DNA of 64,000 nt from Candidatus Hadersleviella danica (lineage in GTDB: Bacteria > Chloroflexota > Anaerolineae > Promineifilales > Promineifilaceae), in the NCBI GenBank assembly GCA_016711405.1, contig JADJSZ010000019.1, positions 36,057-100,056 on the forward strand, written 5' to 3'. Below are positions 52,054-59,939 of this stretch, piece after piece. Below the pieces are notes generated by a model. The model did no database searches and had not been told where the DNA came from. It saw nothing but the letters and a program-made list of their open reading frames with translations. The position numbers and the translations under genes are program-made. Each line of letters begins with the position of its first letter. Position 1 is the first letter of the stretch.

Positions 52054-52563
52054 TTAGATCCCTAGCCGGGTTAAAAGTGTTGTTACCAGTACTTCGGGTG
52101 AACCTGAAACATCGAATGGTTCGCCAAGGCTGTGGCTCCCGTCGCCCAACAAGATGGCTCGCTCTTCCATCACAGTCGCCTGTTCAAAATCTTGCTCATC
52201 AATAGCCCGCGCCCCTTGGCGGATGTGGATGCGCCGCAGATTTTCTTCGAGCGGCAACGTTAGGAGAAAACAATGAATGTCAATGGTGGGGTCGAGTTTT
52301 TTGATTCGGCCGTGTAAATCCTCGAGTTCATCGGGTGTACGCCAAATATGGTTGATGACGAAATGACGATACCCTCGGGCTTGGTGGTGCTGGATGAGGA
52401 GGGTCAAGGTGGTGTGCAAATACTCAAGCTCATCTGGTGGGGGTGGGTTCAGCGCCACAACATGGTCGCCGTCTAGCATCACACAACCGTCCATTTGCTC
52501 CATGAGAGCTTCGGCGAGTGTGGATTTGCCTATGCCAAGTGGCCCATTGAGAAGAATAATCAT
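52054..52563 (-). CDS. Small P-loop kinase/NTPase
   Basis: A 169-residue protein with an N-terminal Walker A IILLNGPLGIGKSTLAEAL, then a D-x-D-H motif (MLDGDHVVALNPPPP) and a helical lid (RIHIRQGARAIDEQDFEQATVMEERAILL). The layout is that of small nucleoside/shikimate/adenylylsulfate-type kinases or AAA_33 proteins, often carried on mobile elements (as in aminoglycoside or chloramphenicol phosphotransferases), but the substrate is unknown. The start is chosen at MIILLNGP (second Met). Confidence 0.75.
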   Translation of the reverse strand: MIILLNGPLGIGKSTLAEALMEQMDGCVMLDGDHVVALNPPPPDELEYLHTTLTLLIQHHQARGYRHFVINHIWRTPDELEDLHGRIKKLDPTIDIHCFLLTLPLEENLRRIHIRQGARAIDEQDFEQATVMEERAILLGDGSHSLGEPFDVSGSPEVLVTTLLTRLGI

Positions 52564-52623
52564 CACTTTATTTTAGTAGCCCATGCTGTGATAAATAGAG
52601 CGGTGGATTGGCTTTCGGGCTAT

Positions 52624-53436
52624 TTATAGCTTCCGCGCCATTTCGATAATCGGCCGCATTAGCTGGCTCCGTGCCACATAATTGGGCAATACCTCTAACG
52701 CGAGTTCATCAAAGGTCTCACAACTGTGGGCAATGAGATTGAGTATTTCCAAAGGGGCATTCTCCAACATATTGCAGGCGAACCCATGCACCACCTCATT
52801 TCCCCAACCGCCTATCCGATGAATGTGGGTCAGCTTCTCTCTATCACGCCGAATCATCTGAAGGAGCAGATAGTCCCGCGATAAATCTAGTGCCAAGTGG
52901 AAGCCGATTAGCAAATCGTTGCGCACGACTTTGGCGATGGCCACGGCCGCCTTGAACCAAAATTGGTTGATGATGCGCTCTAGTTCTGGCTCAGAAATGT
53001 CTTGATAAGAGAGCGGCGATGAAACGAATTGCGCCTCAAGGTTGGGCAAGCGCGACCAGAGTATCAGGCACGGCCGACGAAAGAGACCACTCGCCTGCGC
53101 CAACGAATCTCCCACGGCCGATTCAGGCACAAAGACAAAATCGAACCGCTTGAACCCCTCCAGACAGACCCGCACCGTCTTGGCCAATTGGCTCTCGTGT
53201 CTTTCCGCGCCAATAAGCCGCCCAAAAGGGTGTAACCAAGCCAGCGATTGAGTGTAACGAGCCACCGCCTCATCCGCTAGAATGACCGTCACATCCATAT
53301 CGCTCCAACAATCCACTTCAATTTCTGGATTAGCCAGAGAACCAGTCAGCAAAAAGGCCTTGGCCTCAGAATCATTCTCGAAAAGTTGGCTCAGTTGGGG
53401 GAGGGTATCTCTCTGCCAACCTTGGCTATCAAGCAT
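52624..53436 (-). CDS. Nucleotidyltransferase, aminoglycoside adenylyltransferase-like
   Basis: A 270-residue protein starting at MLDSQGWQRD. The nucleotidyltransferase core is GSLANPEIEVDCWSDMDVTVILADEAV (GSxx... DxD), followed by a helical C-terminal domain (NQFWFKAAVAIAKVVRNDLLIGFHLALDLSRDYLLLQMI). It resembles streptomycin/spectinomycin-type adenylyltransferases and other cassette-borne nucleotidyltransferases in pattern. Its real substrate is unproven. A G/C island lies just upstream, so its promoter cannot be read. Confidence 0.65.
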   Translation of the reverse strand: MLDSQGWQRDTLPQLSQLFENDSEAKAFLLTGSLANPEIEVDCWSDMDVTVILADEAVARYTQSLAWLHPFGRLIGAERHESQLAKTVRVCLEGFKRFDFVFVPESAVGDSLAQASGLFRRPCLILWSRLPNLEAQFVSSPLSYQDISEPELERIINQFWFKAAVAIAKVVRNDLLIGFHLALDLSRDYLLLQMIRRDREKLTHIHRIGGWGNEVVHGFACNMLENAPLEILNLIAHSCETFDELALEVLPNYVARSQLMRPIIEMARKL

Positions 53437-53480
53437 TTTATTTGTCCTTCTCCTCCGGAGGGCCAAAGCTAGAGCGGAAG

Positions 53481-53558
53481 CCCCCAACCCCCCGGGGGCG
53501 CGGGGGGGGGGGGGGGGGGGGACCCACACAACCCAAGCCCCCCCCCCCCCCCGGGGCC
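53481..53558. other. G/C homopolymer island, suspected artefact
   Basis: Runs of more than 15 G and more than 15 C in a row, upstream of the nucleotidyltransferase gene. The rest of 53437-53662 has no accepted gene. Confidence 0.75.
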
Positions 53559-53662
53559 TATATCGTGAACAAATTGTGACGGTGACGGTTTTGGCGGTGG
53601 GCAAGGGCGGGCGGCGCGGGGGGGGGTGTTTAGCCAGTGGGGGGAGCATCATGCCATACCAT

Positions 53663-54223
53663 TCAATTGCGAACGGCATACCGCACAGCCACAAAGCCGT
53701 TGTCAAACTGGCGATTTTCAATCAGCTCCAAGTCCAGCCGCACATTATCGGGCAAGAACCGTTTGCCGCCCCCAATGATGACGGGCGAGACAATCATGAG
53801 GAGTTCATCCACCAGACCAGCCTTTAGAGCGTGGGCGGCAATTTCTGGGCCAGCAATATCTATGTCGTGCCCACTGTGAGCCTTCAATTGGCGAATGGCC
53901 TCAGGGTCAAACGCCCGCTCAATCTTGGTGCGCGCACTGCGTGGCTCGGCAAGGGTGGTGGAGTAAACAATTTTCTCGGCCGCTTGCCACTGGCGTGCCC
54001 AATCTAGCACAATTTGCGGTTGATTGGGGATTGTGTGGGCCGTCTCCCAATAGACCATCATCTCGTACATTTTGCGGCCGTAGAGGGAGGTGCCGATGGG
54101 CGCCGAAATCTCGTTGATGTAGGCGTGCATTTGTTCGTCGGGGGTCGCCCAGTCAAAACGGCCGTCTTTATCCTCTATATAGCCGTCTACCGACATGAGC
54201 AATGAGTAGATGAGTTTAGCCAT
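53663..54223 (-). CDS. RibD-like dihydrofolate-reductase-fold protein
   Basis: A 186-residue protein from MAKLIYSLLMSVDGYIED. The RibD C-terminal/DHFR-like fold is clear: IYSLLMSVDGYIEDKDG at the start, SLYGRKMYEMM (TxxGRxTxE type), DIDIAGPEIAAHALKAGLVDELLMIVSPVIIGGGKRFLP. These proteins are NADPH-linked reductases of unknown substrate, common on integrons and plasmids. GAAGGAA lies before the start. No riboflavin gene is nearby. Confidence 0.85.
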   Translation of the reverse strand: MAKLIYSLLMSVDGYIEDKDGRFDWATPDEQMHAYINEISAPIGTSLYGRKMYEMMVYWETAHTIPNQPQIVLDWARQWQAAEKIVYSTTLAEPRSARTKIERAFDPEAIRQLKAHSGHDIDIAGPEIAAHALKAGLVDELLMIVSPVIIGGGKRFLPDNVRLDLELIENRQFDNGFVAVRYAVRN

Positions 54224-54332
54224 GATTTGTGTTCCTTCAGTAGGGATGTTTGGGGGTGGGGGGGATGAGCGGCCGTGGATTCTGCTCCAAAAGACCACCC
54301 ATTAGGGACGCGCTTGGTGTGGCCCACTTTCA

Positions 54333-54851
54333 CTATTTTAGTTTGATGGCTACTTCCTTGACCCATTTCGTGTGGTCGGGTTCGGCCGTAATGTCCGTCA
54401 AATAAACCTCATACCGACAGGCAAATGTGTCCCCTAACTCCGTGTCCCAGCGATCCATTTCATGCTGATTAGAGCGTGCCCACTCAATGAGAGCCTTGTT
54501 CCCTTGGTATCCACGGTTTTTCCCTGCATACTTTAGGGTGGCGTAATTTCCCTCAGGAAATGTGTTCGCCACAAATTCTCCCTCTGCCTCTATGGCCGAT
54601 TGACAAAGGAACCCCACCTCAAGGTCATACTCAACGCCCATATTGATGCTGTGAAAGCGAAAGAAGGGTGAACCTGAACTCTGAATACCCTTCATGGAAA
54701 GATATTTTTCCGTTTGTTTCAGGAACTTTGGGATTGCGGAGGCGATTGTTTTGCTGGGAATTCGTTTTCTGATTCCAATTGTAAATTGTGTCCCTTTGGA
54801 TTCAATCTTTGGATTCTCGACGATAACAGAATTACCGAGTGCTTTGGCCAT
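54333..54851 (-). CDS. GyrI-like small-molecule-binding protein
   Basis: A 172-residue protein resembling the AraC effector-binding/GyrI-like fold: two repeats (VENPKIESKGTQFTIGIRKRI..., LEVGFLCQSAIEAEGEFVANTFPEGNYATLKYAG) and the later Glu-rich strand VYLTDITAEPDHTKWVKEVAIKLK. Such proteins bind hydrophobic or cationic small molecules, and the E. coli member inhibits gyrase. It is a stand-alone binding domain with no DNA-binding part. Confidence 0.75.
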   Translation of the reverse strand: MAKALGNSVIVENPKIESKGTQFTIGIRKRIPSKTIASAIPKFLKQTEKYLSMKGIQSSGSPFFRFHSINMGVEYDLEVGFLCQSAIEAEGEFVANTFPEGNYATLKYAGKNRGYQGNKALIEWARSNQHEMDRWDTELGDTFACRYEVYLTDITAEPDHTKWVKEVAIKLK

Positions 54852-54959
54852 TTTTCTCTCCTTGTCTTAATGCCTCAAAAGGGGTTATTTGGCTCTCTAT
54901 TGTAGAACACAAGTTCTAATTTGACAACGGCTCTCAGGCTCTTTCAAGGGTATCATGCG

Positions 54960-55442
54960 TTACTTCTGTGGGTGGACGGCTAACAAGACCCACTGCGCCG
55001 CCATCTCACGCAGTTCTTCCTCGGTTGTGAAGGTCATCCCCGCCATTTTCATCACTGATTTGGCATATGCTGGGCGGAGACGGACAAAGTCAACCATGAT
55101 GTCCCCGTTTTTCTCGGGGGGTAAATCCTCGGCCGTGGCCTTGAATTTTCGCCGTCGCACCTGAACTTCTATAACAGGGTTGGCTTTGATGTTCTGATAC
55201 CAATCAGATTTTTTGCCGAAACCCGCCTCAATAAAATAAGTGTCCGTTTCAGGGACATAAAGCAATACATCCACCATTGTGTAGCGTTTCTTGCCCGACT
55301 TACGGCCAATGGTGGTCAGTAGCATCCATTCCAGCCCGAACAATGTTTCCCAGCCAGCAAAACCCATACGGGCAATGGCAACTGGCATCTTGAAGAATAT
55401 CTTTTTCCAGCCGCGAGGTGGCAAATTAACTGTTTTGGTCAT
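54960..55442 (-). CDS. F420-type (Ddn-like) nitroreductase family protein
   Basis: A 160-residue split-barrel protein of the deazaflavin-dependent nitroreductase (DUF385) family. The conserved GRKSGKKRYTMVDVLLY, YFIEAGFGKKSDWYQNIKANPVIEVQV and RKFKATAEDLPPEK are typical. Members use coenzyme F420, found in actinobacteria, some Chloroflexi and archaea. Substrate unknown. Just upstream on the minus strand is a GTTAGGC motif that looks like an integron-type core site. Confidence 0.85.
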   Translation of the reverse strand: MTKTVNLPPRGWKKIFFKMPVAIARMGFAGWETLFGLEWMLLTTIGRKSGKKRYTMVDVLLYVPETDTYFIEAGFGKKSDWYQNIKANPVIEVQVRRRKFKATAEDLPPEKNGDIMVDFVRLRPAYAKSVMKMAGMTFTTEEELREMAAQWVLLAVHPQK

Positions 55443-55486
55443 ATTTGCTTCCTAACAAATGAATTGGTTCACCTGCCACCTGCGCC

Positions 55487-55493
55487 GCCTAAC
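55487..55493 (-). other. GTTAGGC core-site-like motif
   Basis: Minus strand CATAGTTAGGCGGCG. It fits the GTTRRRY core of integron attC sites and sits 45 bp before the F420-type gene, right at the stop codon (TAG) of the preceding frame. Related GTTGGGC occurs at 60594-60600. Confidence 0.35.
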
Positions 55494-55670
55494 TATGGGA
55501 TTGCCATTTTTGCTTTTTGAAGTCCAGCGACTCCCATAGCAATACACATTGCAGAGAGAATTAAAACAGGCCAATGGCTGTTTAGAAAAATTGCCACCCC
55601 TTCAACAAAACCATAGTGTCACAATAACCATGAACCGATAGCTGACTCTGGCCGTGCTTTTTGTGTTCAT
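55493..55670 (-). pseudogene. Small membrane protein gene, frameshifted
   Basis: ATG at 55670 begins MNTKSTARVSYRFMVIVT and then reaches a stop. The other frame continues as YGFVEGVAIFLNSHWPVLIL, then SAMCIAMGVAGLQKAKMAIP. Together they make about 58 residues with two hydrophobic helices. One base change would restore the frame. No family recognised. Confidence 0.4.
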
Positions 55671-55686
55671 GATTTAGGTATTCTCT

Positions 55687-56103
55687 TCATGGGTTGCCAC
55701 CACTTTCAACGTGCTTTCTAAAATTGTTCAGAATGCTTTGCCAACCTTGTTTTTGTTGTTCTGCCGAAAACAAATCTTCGGCATCAAAGGTTTCTACAAC
55801 CCGAACTCCTTGCTCCGTTTCCGAAAAGGAGACTGTCACGTTTCGGTCATCACCGAGGGCGTATTCAAGGCGATGGGGCGCACTGATTGCGGTAAACGTT
55901 CCTTCAAAGTCGAACCCCATTGAAAGGTCTTTTGCTTCCATGCGATAGCTGAATTTTCCGCCTACCGTGAAATCAAGCTTGGCCTCTGGGCAATGCCAAT
56001 CGTCTGAGGCGAAATTCCACTTTGTGATGTCATCTGGTGTTATCCATGCAGACCAAACCTCTTCTAACGGTGCCTTTACTGTTGTTTCTATCGAGATTTC
56101 CAT
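55687..56103 (-). CDS. SRPBCC/AHSA1 family protein
   Basis: A 138-residue START-like (SRPBCC) fold of the AHSA1 type: ISIETTVKAPLEEVWSAWITPDDITKWNFASDDWHCPEAKLDFTVGGKFSYRMEAKD, then LEYALGDDRNVTVSFSETEQGVRVVETFD and GWQSILNNFRKHVE. These small cavity proteins bind hydrophobic ligands. Often found near glyoxalase/DUF1801 genes in mobile arrays; here those families lie within 10 kb. Promoter P5 is 40 bp upstream. Confidence 0.85.
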   Translation of the reverse strand: MEISIETTVKAPLEEVWSAWITPDDITKWNFASDDWHCPEAKLDFTVGGKFSYRMEAKDLSMGFDFEGTFTAISAPHRLEYALGDDRNVTVSFSETEQGVRVVETFDAEDLFSAEQQKQGWQSILNNFRKHVESGGNP

Positions 56104-56142
56104 CTTTACTCCTTGGGTTAATGTGTGAGGGACAATTCGGTG

Positions 56143-56170
56143 AGTGTAGCAGGTGGGGGGAGCGCGTCAA
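56143..56170 (-). promoter_or_regulatory. Conserved cassette promoter P5
   Basis: TTGACG, 16 bp ending CCCCCACCTGC, TACACT. About 40 bp upstream of the SRPBCC gene. Confidence 0.75.
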
Positions 56171-56235
56171 GGGGGGAAGAACGGCCGTTCCCCCGCCCCC
56201 CATCGTCGCGTTAAAAGGCTCTCTCAAAATTCGTT

Positions 56236-56799
56236 CTAGCGAGGGGGGGGCTTTGGGAGAACATAGAGGTAGCAATCTTCGGATCCCATCTCTGCTTGCG
56301 AATCGCCCGGCAAGTCCCGCTCGAGTTGAAACCCTAGCTTCTCCAGAACACGCCGAGAGGCCAAATTGCGCTGGAGAACTTCTGCTTGAATCTCCGCCAA
56401 CCCCAGTGTGTGGAAGGCGTAGTGGGTGACCAACTGTGCGGCGGCCGTGCCAAGGCCCTTGCCCCAATAAGCACGGCCGATGACAAACCCAATTTCAGCA
56501 ATACGCTCCTCGGTAGATGTAATCGTCAACCCAATGGTTCCTACGCTTGCGGCCAAACCCTGTGGCACAATGGCCCAGCGAATGCCTGTTTGTCGGCGGA
56601 ACTGCTCCCGATGGCGTTGAAGCCATGAGAAACCCATCTCGGCCGACTCTGGTATAGAATCCCCAGCTAAATCAGCAGATTCATGGTCAGAAGCACGTTC
56701 AAACCATGCAGGGATGTCCTCCTCGCTCAGTTCGCGCAGATAAACCACCTCACCGAGGAGCTTGGGAATCGCATTTGGAAAGTTGAGGAATTTAGACAT
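56236..56799 (-). CDS. GNAT acetyltransferase (RimJ/RimL-like)
   Basis: A 187-residue GCN5-related N-acetyltransferase. Motif A region IGFVIGRAYWGKGLGTAAAQLVTHYAF (the R/Q-x-x-G-x-G/A acetyl-CoA loop is YWGKGLGTA) and motif B ... VLQRNLASRRVLEKLGFQLERD (N-x-x-S-x-x-V-x-E-K-x-G-F) are intact. It may modify a ribosomal protein or an antibiotic, but the substrate cannot be inferred. The C-terminus is Pro-rich (PKPPPR) and ends at a GC-rich region. Confidence 0.88.
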   Translation of the reverse strand: MSKFLNFPNAIPKLLGEVVYLRELSEEDIPAWFERASDHESADLAGDSIPESAEMGFSWLQRHREQFRRQTGIRWAIVPQGLAASVGTIGLTITSTEERIAEIGFVIGRAYWGKGLGTAAAQLVTHYAFHTLGLAEIQAEVLQRNLASRRVLEKLGFQLERDLPGDSQAEMGSEDCYLYVLPKPPPR

Positions 56800-56904
56800 T
56801 CGTTGGGCATTGCCTCAAAATAAATATAACGATAGTGCCCGAATTTAACCCTAGATGTAGTGAGACAATATATTACGACACGACACTTGTGTCATAGTTT
56901 CCCC

Positions 56905-56968
56905 TCCCCTTCGCTTGATTGTTCTTTCGCCCTTTTGCAATAAATTCTTATAGCAAAAGGGCAAAGGA
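56905..56968 (-). repeat. Dispersed palindromic element, partial inverted copy D
   Basis: Aligned with the reverse complement of copies A-C (TTGATTGTTCTTTCGCCC, TTTTGCAATAAA, TAGCAAAAGGGCAAAGG) but diverged and lacking terminal repeats. Confidence 0.55.
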
Positions 56969-56979
56969 TATAATGACCT

Positions 56980-57603
56980 TTATAAGCTTGTATCTCTTTT
57001 CTTAATATAGTCAATCATTTTCTCTGGATTGCTACCAGTGCGTTTTTGCAAATTTTCGACAACCCCTTGTTTGTTTTTTGAGGGTTGATTCTGACTGACT
57101 TTCCATTTTCCTTCAATCTTGGAAATGACTATTTCTATTCCAATGACACCGTTTATCATTTTTTCGGTGTAATCAGCAGGGGCATCCGCCATTGACCAAG
57201 GAGTTTCTTCGGTTGCTTCGTGGATGGCTGTTAGTTCTTGTAATATGTGCCGTTTATCTTTGTTTTCCGCCATAAAATTTATCTGTCCGTGTACATGAAC
57301 AGTTGCATAATTCCAAGTTGGCACTGCTTTGTGATCTTCTTGTTTGGTTGGATACCAGTTTGGTGATATGTAAGCATTGGCTCCTTGGAAAATAACGAGC
57401 ACAGGACTGGTTATCGTTTCTTTCCCCATGGGGTTGGCTTTTGCGATATGCCCAATGAGTTTGTTGTTTTTATAAAATAGCGGCACATGATCGGCCGTGA
57501 GTCCATTTGTACTTTGCCAAACAATAATCCCCAACGGATTTAACCGCATTAAATCAATAAATTCTTGTACATCCGCTTCTCTGAAATGGTTGGGGGTATA
57601 CAT
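56980..57603 (-). CDS. PaiB-type FMN-binding protein
   Basis: A 207-residue split-barrel flavin-binding protein of the PaiB family (FMN-binding negative transcriptional regulator). Conserved: MYTPNHFREADVQEFIDLMRLNPLGIIV, LTADHVPLFY, LIGHIAKANP, VLVIFQGANAYISPNWYPTK, VPTWNYATVHVHG. The B. subtilis homologue represses sporulation and protease genes, but the DNA-binding role is weakly supported for the family at large. Start MYTPNHFRE. Confidence 0.9.
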   Translation of the reverse strand: MYTPNHFREADVQEFIDLMRLNPLGIIVWQSTNGLTADHVPLFYKNNKLIGHIAKANPMGKETITSPVLVIFQGANAYISPNWYPTKQEDHKAVPTWNYATVHVHGQINFMAENKDKRHILQELTAIHEATEETPWSMADAPADYTEKMINGVIGIEIVISKIEGKWKVSQNQPSKNKQGVVENLQKRTGSNPEKMIDYIKKRDTSL

Positions 57604-57661
57604 TTGTCCATCCTTAAAATCAAGTCGCTATTCAGGTCTAAAGTCTTGGTTCTTGATTGCA

Positions 57662-57715
57662 ATTACAAGTTGCAAGTTACAAGTCGCTTGCCACCTGTAA
57701 CTTGTAACCTGTAAC
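57662..57715. repeat. Paired tandem-repeat hairpin (AAGTTACAAG family)
   Basis: ATTACAAGTTGCAAGTTACAAG is answered by CTTGTAACCTGTAAC with TGTAACTTG words. Between the PaiB-like and DinB-like genes. Confidence 0.75.
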
Positions 57716-57745
57716 AACGCTCGAAACATCACCCCTAAAGTAATT

Positions 57746-58258
57746 TCAATTCCAATCACCAGCATATTCAAGATTGTAGGGCTTGGCTATATTTTCCAGC
57801 CGCATACGCCTAAGTTCCACCAATTGGCGAATGTGGAGATTATCATGAGCGACCCAACAGGCAAACATTTCTCCTGCACTGATGGTGCGGTAAGCCGTTG
57901 TATAGGTTTTCTCCCAAGCAGGGTTCACTAACCCATTCAGCCATGCAAAGGATTTTTCGCGTTCGGCAAAGAAATTCTCCTGCATTTCAACGAAATTCTG
58001 CTCGTTATATTTTCGCTCTATAACCCAACCATCAGGGTCAATTCCATGCCATTCTTCATTTTGGCGGTGCAAAATGAAATCAAGATGTTCGCGAAAATCT
58101 TCGCGCTCCTCATCGTAGAAGTGACACACAACTTCAAGTATTGACCACGATGTCGCACTCGGTTTGAGGCGTGCGACCTCCTGTTCGATTCCTGATAACA
58201 AAGCACGAATCAGCTCTGTGCTATGCTGAAGTTCCTGATAAAGAGCGCGAAAGTCCAT
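57746..58258 (-). CDS. DinB-like four-helix protein (1)
   Basis: A 170-residue metal-binding helical-bundle protein of the DinB/YfiT type. The helices read LQHSTELIRALLSGIEQEVARLKP, SWSILEVVCHFYDEEREDF (first metal His in VCHF) and MFACWVAHDNLHIRQLVELR (H-x-x-x-H). Members are thiol-dependent (mycothiol/bacillithiol) transferases or of unknown role. It follows the VOC gene after a short attC-like word (GCTAACCCTTCGCTCGA). Confidence 0.85.
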   Translation of the reverse strand: MDFRALYQELQHSTELIRALLSGIEQEVARLKPSATSWSILEVVCHFYDEEREDFREHLDFILHRQNEEWHGIDPDGWVIERKYNEQNFVEMQENFFAEREKSFAWLNGLVNPAWEKTYTTAYRTISAGEMFACWVAHDNLHIRQLVELRRMRLENIAKPYNLEYAGDWN

Positions 58259-58302
58259 GTTATTCTTTCCTCAATTTCCCTATCAAGGCATCGAGCGAAG
58301 GG

Positions 58303-58723
58303 TTAGCTCTGTTTTGCCTCATAATATAGTTCCACGGTGTTGCCCATTGGATCCATTAGAAAATGTTGGAGATATTTAGAGGGATCTCCTTGGGGGTACG
58401 CCTCATGAATCTTGACACCTAATTGTTGGGCACGGCCGATAATCGCCTCAAAATCCGCTTGGCTCACTTGCAAAACCAAGTGAATGTGCTTCTAACGTGC
58501 CGCCTGCCCACCCCGGTTGCCGTGCCCACTCTGCGGCAACGGCCAGAGGAGTTGTCGTTCGCATGAAATTCACGGCCAGATTATCTAACTCGTAACTCAG
58601 CCAACCCATCTTCTCGTCATTTCTATAAGATGTCTCCGTGAACCCGAGGACATCTGTGTAGAATGCGCGAGTTTGGTCAATATCATTACACCAATAGAAA
58701 AGAGTGCTGACTTGTATGTTCAT
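58303..58723 (-). CDS. VOC (glyoxalase/bleomycin-resistance fold) protein, frameshifted
   Basis: The N-terminal half begins MNIQVSTLFYWCNDIDQTRAFYTDVLGFTETSY (first beta-alpha-beta module). The C-terminal half is in another frame: HLVLQVSQADFEAIIGRAQQLG, then QHFLMDPMGNTVELYYEAKQS. The break lies near 58490. Full length about 140 residues, a typical VOC monomer. The start is preceded by GGAGGT. It may be a lyase or drug-binding protein. Confidence 0.78.
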
Positions 58724-58743
58724 TTTACCTCCATTGTTATTTC

Positions 58744-59145
58744 TCAATTGTCATGGGGCATCACTTTTGCGATTTGGCGATGCCAATATAAGAATATCGG
58801 TGGCCCCAATATCTCAAGCACAGTAAACCCAATGAATGGGATTGGCGGTAAACCGACAACGGCAATGGATAGAAGTCGTCCAATGCCACCCACGAATATC
58901 ATCGCCCAGAGTATTTTGTATAATTCAAAATACTTTTCTAAAGATTGGACAGTCAGTAAAACAGTGATTCCAAGGACAAACCAGACCCCACTGTAAAAAC
59001 GCAAATTGCTATCCAATAAAGCGTTTCGAGGAAGCCCTAAAGAAGCATAAAGTGGATCGTCCAGTCCGAACATTCCCAAAATGCCTGTAATGGTGGGCAC
59101 AAGTCCCAGAATAACAAGAGAAATTTGAAGTCCTTGGCGTGGCAT
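58744..59145 (-). CDS. DUF4345-like four-helix membrane protein
   Basis: A 133-residue membrane protein with four helices: QISLVILGLVPTITGILGMFG, YSGVWFVLGITVLLTVQSLEKYFEL, LWAMIFVGGIGRLLSIAVVG, GFTVLEILGPPIFLYWHRQI. The RFYSGVWFV and GIGRLLS motifs are those of DUF4345. Function unknown. Confidence 0.75.
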   Translation of the reverse strand: MPRQGLQISLVILGLVPTITGILGMFGLDDPLYASLGLPRNALLDSNLRFYSGVWFVLGITVLLTVQSLEKYFELYKILWAMIFVGGIGRLLSIAVVGLPPIPFIGFTVLEILGPPIFLYWHRQIAKVMPHDN

Positions 59146-59234
59146 ACGAATGATCCTTCCTTATCGATGTTGCTACTTGGGTCTAACCTCTAGTTCGGCT
59201 GTGCCAGTTGGTCGGCGAGAACTTGGCGGCCGTG

Positions 59235-59633
59235 TTAAACCCCGCCATTTTGCGCCAAGACTTTCGCCGCCGCTTTGGCATTGTGAAGTGTCGTGTGGTA
59301 CAGGGGAGTCATCCCTTTCATATCCTTTGCATTCACGTCTGCTCCCGCGACAATGAGCCGTTGTGCAATGGTAGCTTGATTGGCGTGTGCGGCCGCGTGG
59401 AGAGGTGTGGTTCCCCAATGGTCGTTGTTATTGTGTTTGTTCACCTCCGCGCCAGCCGCGAGCAAATAATCAACGACAGTCGTGTGGCCCTTCCATGCCG
59501 CACAGTGCAAGGCCGTTGAACCGTCGGAATCTTGTGCGCTTATTAGGTTGCTATCGCTTTCAAGAAGTGCTTTAAGCCCTGCGAGGTCGCCTTTCTTGGC
59601 CGCTTTGATGAATTCACGTGTAACATCAGCCAT
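59235..59633 (-). CDS. Ankyrin-repeat protein
   Basis: A 132-residue protein made of four ankyrin repeats: DLAGLKALLESDSNLISAQDSDG, STALHCAAWKGHTTVVDYLLAAGAEVNK, WGTTPLHAAAHANQATIAQRLIVAGADVNA and MTPLYHTTLHNAKAAAKVL. TALHCAAWKGH is the classic TPLH motif. It binds partner proteins; the partner is unknown. It follows R2 and P6 in the array. Confidence 0.92.
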   Translation of the reverse strand: MADVTREFIKAAKKGDLAGLKALLESDSNLISAQDSDGSTALHCAAWKGHTTVVDYLLAAGAEVNKHNNNDHWGTTPLHAAAHANQATIAQRLIVAGADVNAKDMKGMTPLYHTTLHNAKAAAKVLAQNGGV

Positions 59634-59673
59634 GTGATTAAGTCTCCTTATTTCTTTATGCGTATATAAAGTA

Positions 59674-59714
59674 GCCGAACGATCTTATTAGACTGCGGGT
59701 TGTCGGATGCTGTG
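59674..59714 (-). repeat. R2 repeat, copy 3
   Basis: Minus strand: CATCCGACAACCCGCAGTC, then TAATAAGATCGTTCGGC, about 40 bp before the ankyrin gene and after P6. Confidence 0.65.
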
Positions 59715-59768
59715 CAATCTAATTCCATCTATTCCAGTGTCATTGGTGGGCAAACCCCGCCAAGGAAG

Positions 59769-59796
59769 AGTGTAGCAGGTGTGGGGAAGCATCCAG
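59769..59796 (-). promoter_or_regulatory. Cassette promoter P6 (degenerate)
   Basis: CTGGAT, 16 bp ending CCCCACACCTGC, TACACT. The -35 is weak. About 135 bp upstream of the ankyrin gene. Confidence 0.5.
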
Positions 59797-59939
59797 AAGA
59801 AAATAGGTGAAGGGGCGGCCGTGGATTCTGTTTGGGCATAAAAAATGGGAAGCCACAAAAATGCTCGGAAATGCCGCAGAATCAGCCGCATCCAAGGCAC
59901 CCTTTGTTAGCCCGCGTTTTGCCAAACATAATTTTTTGC

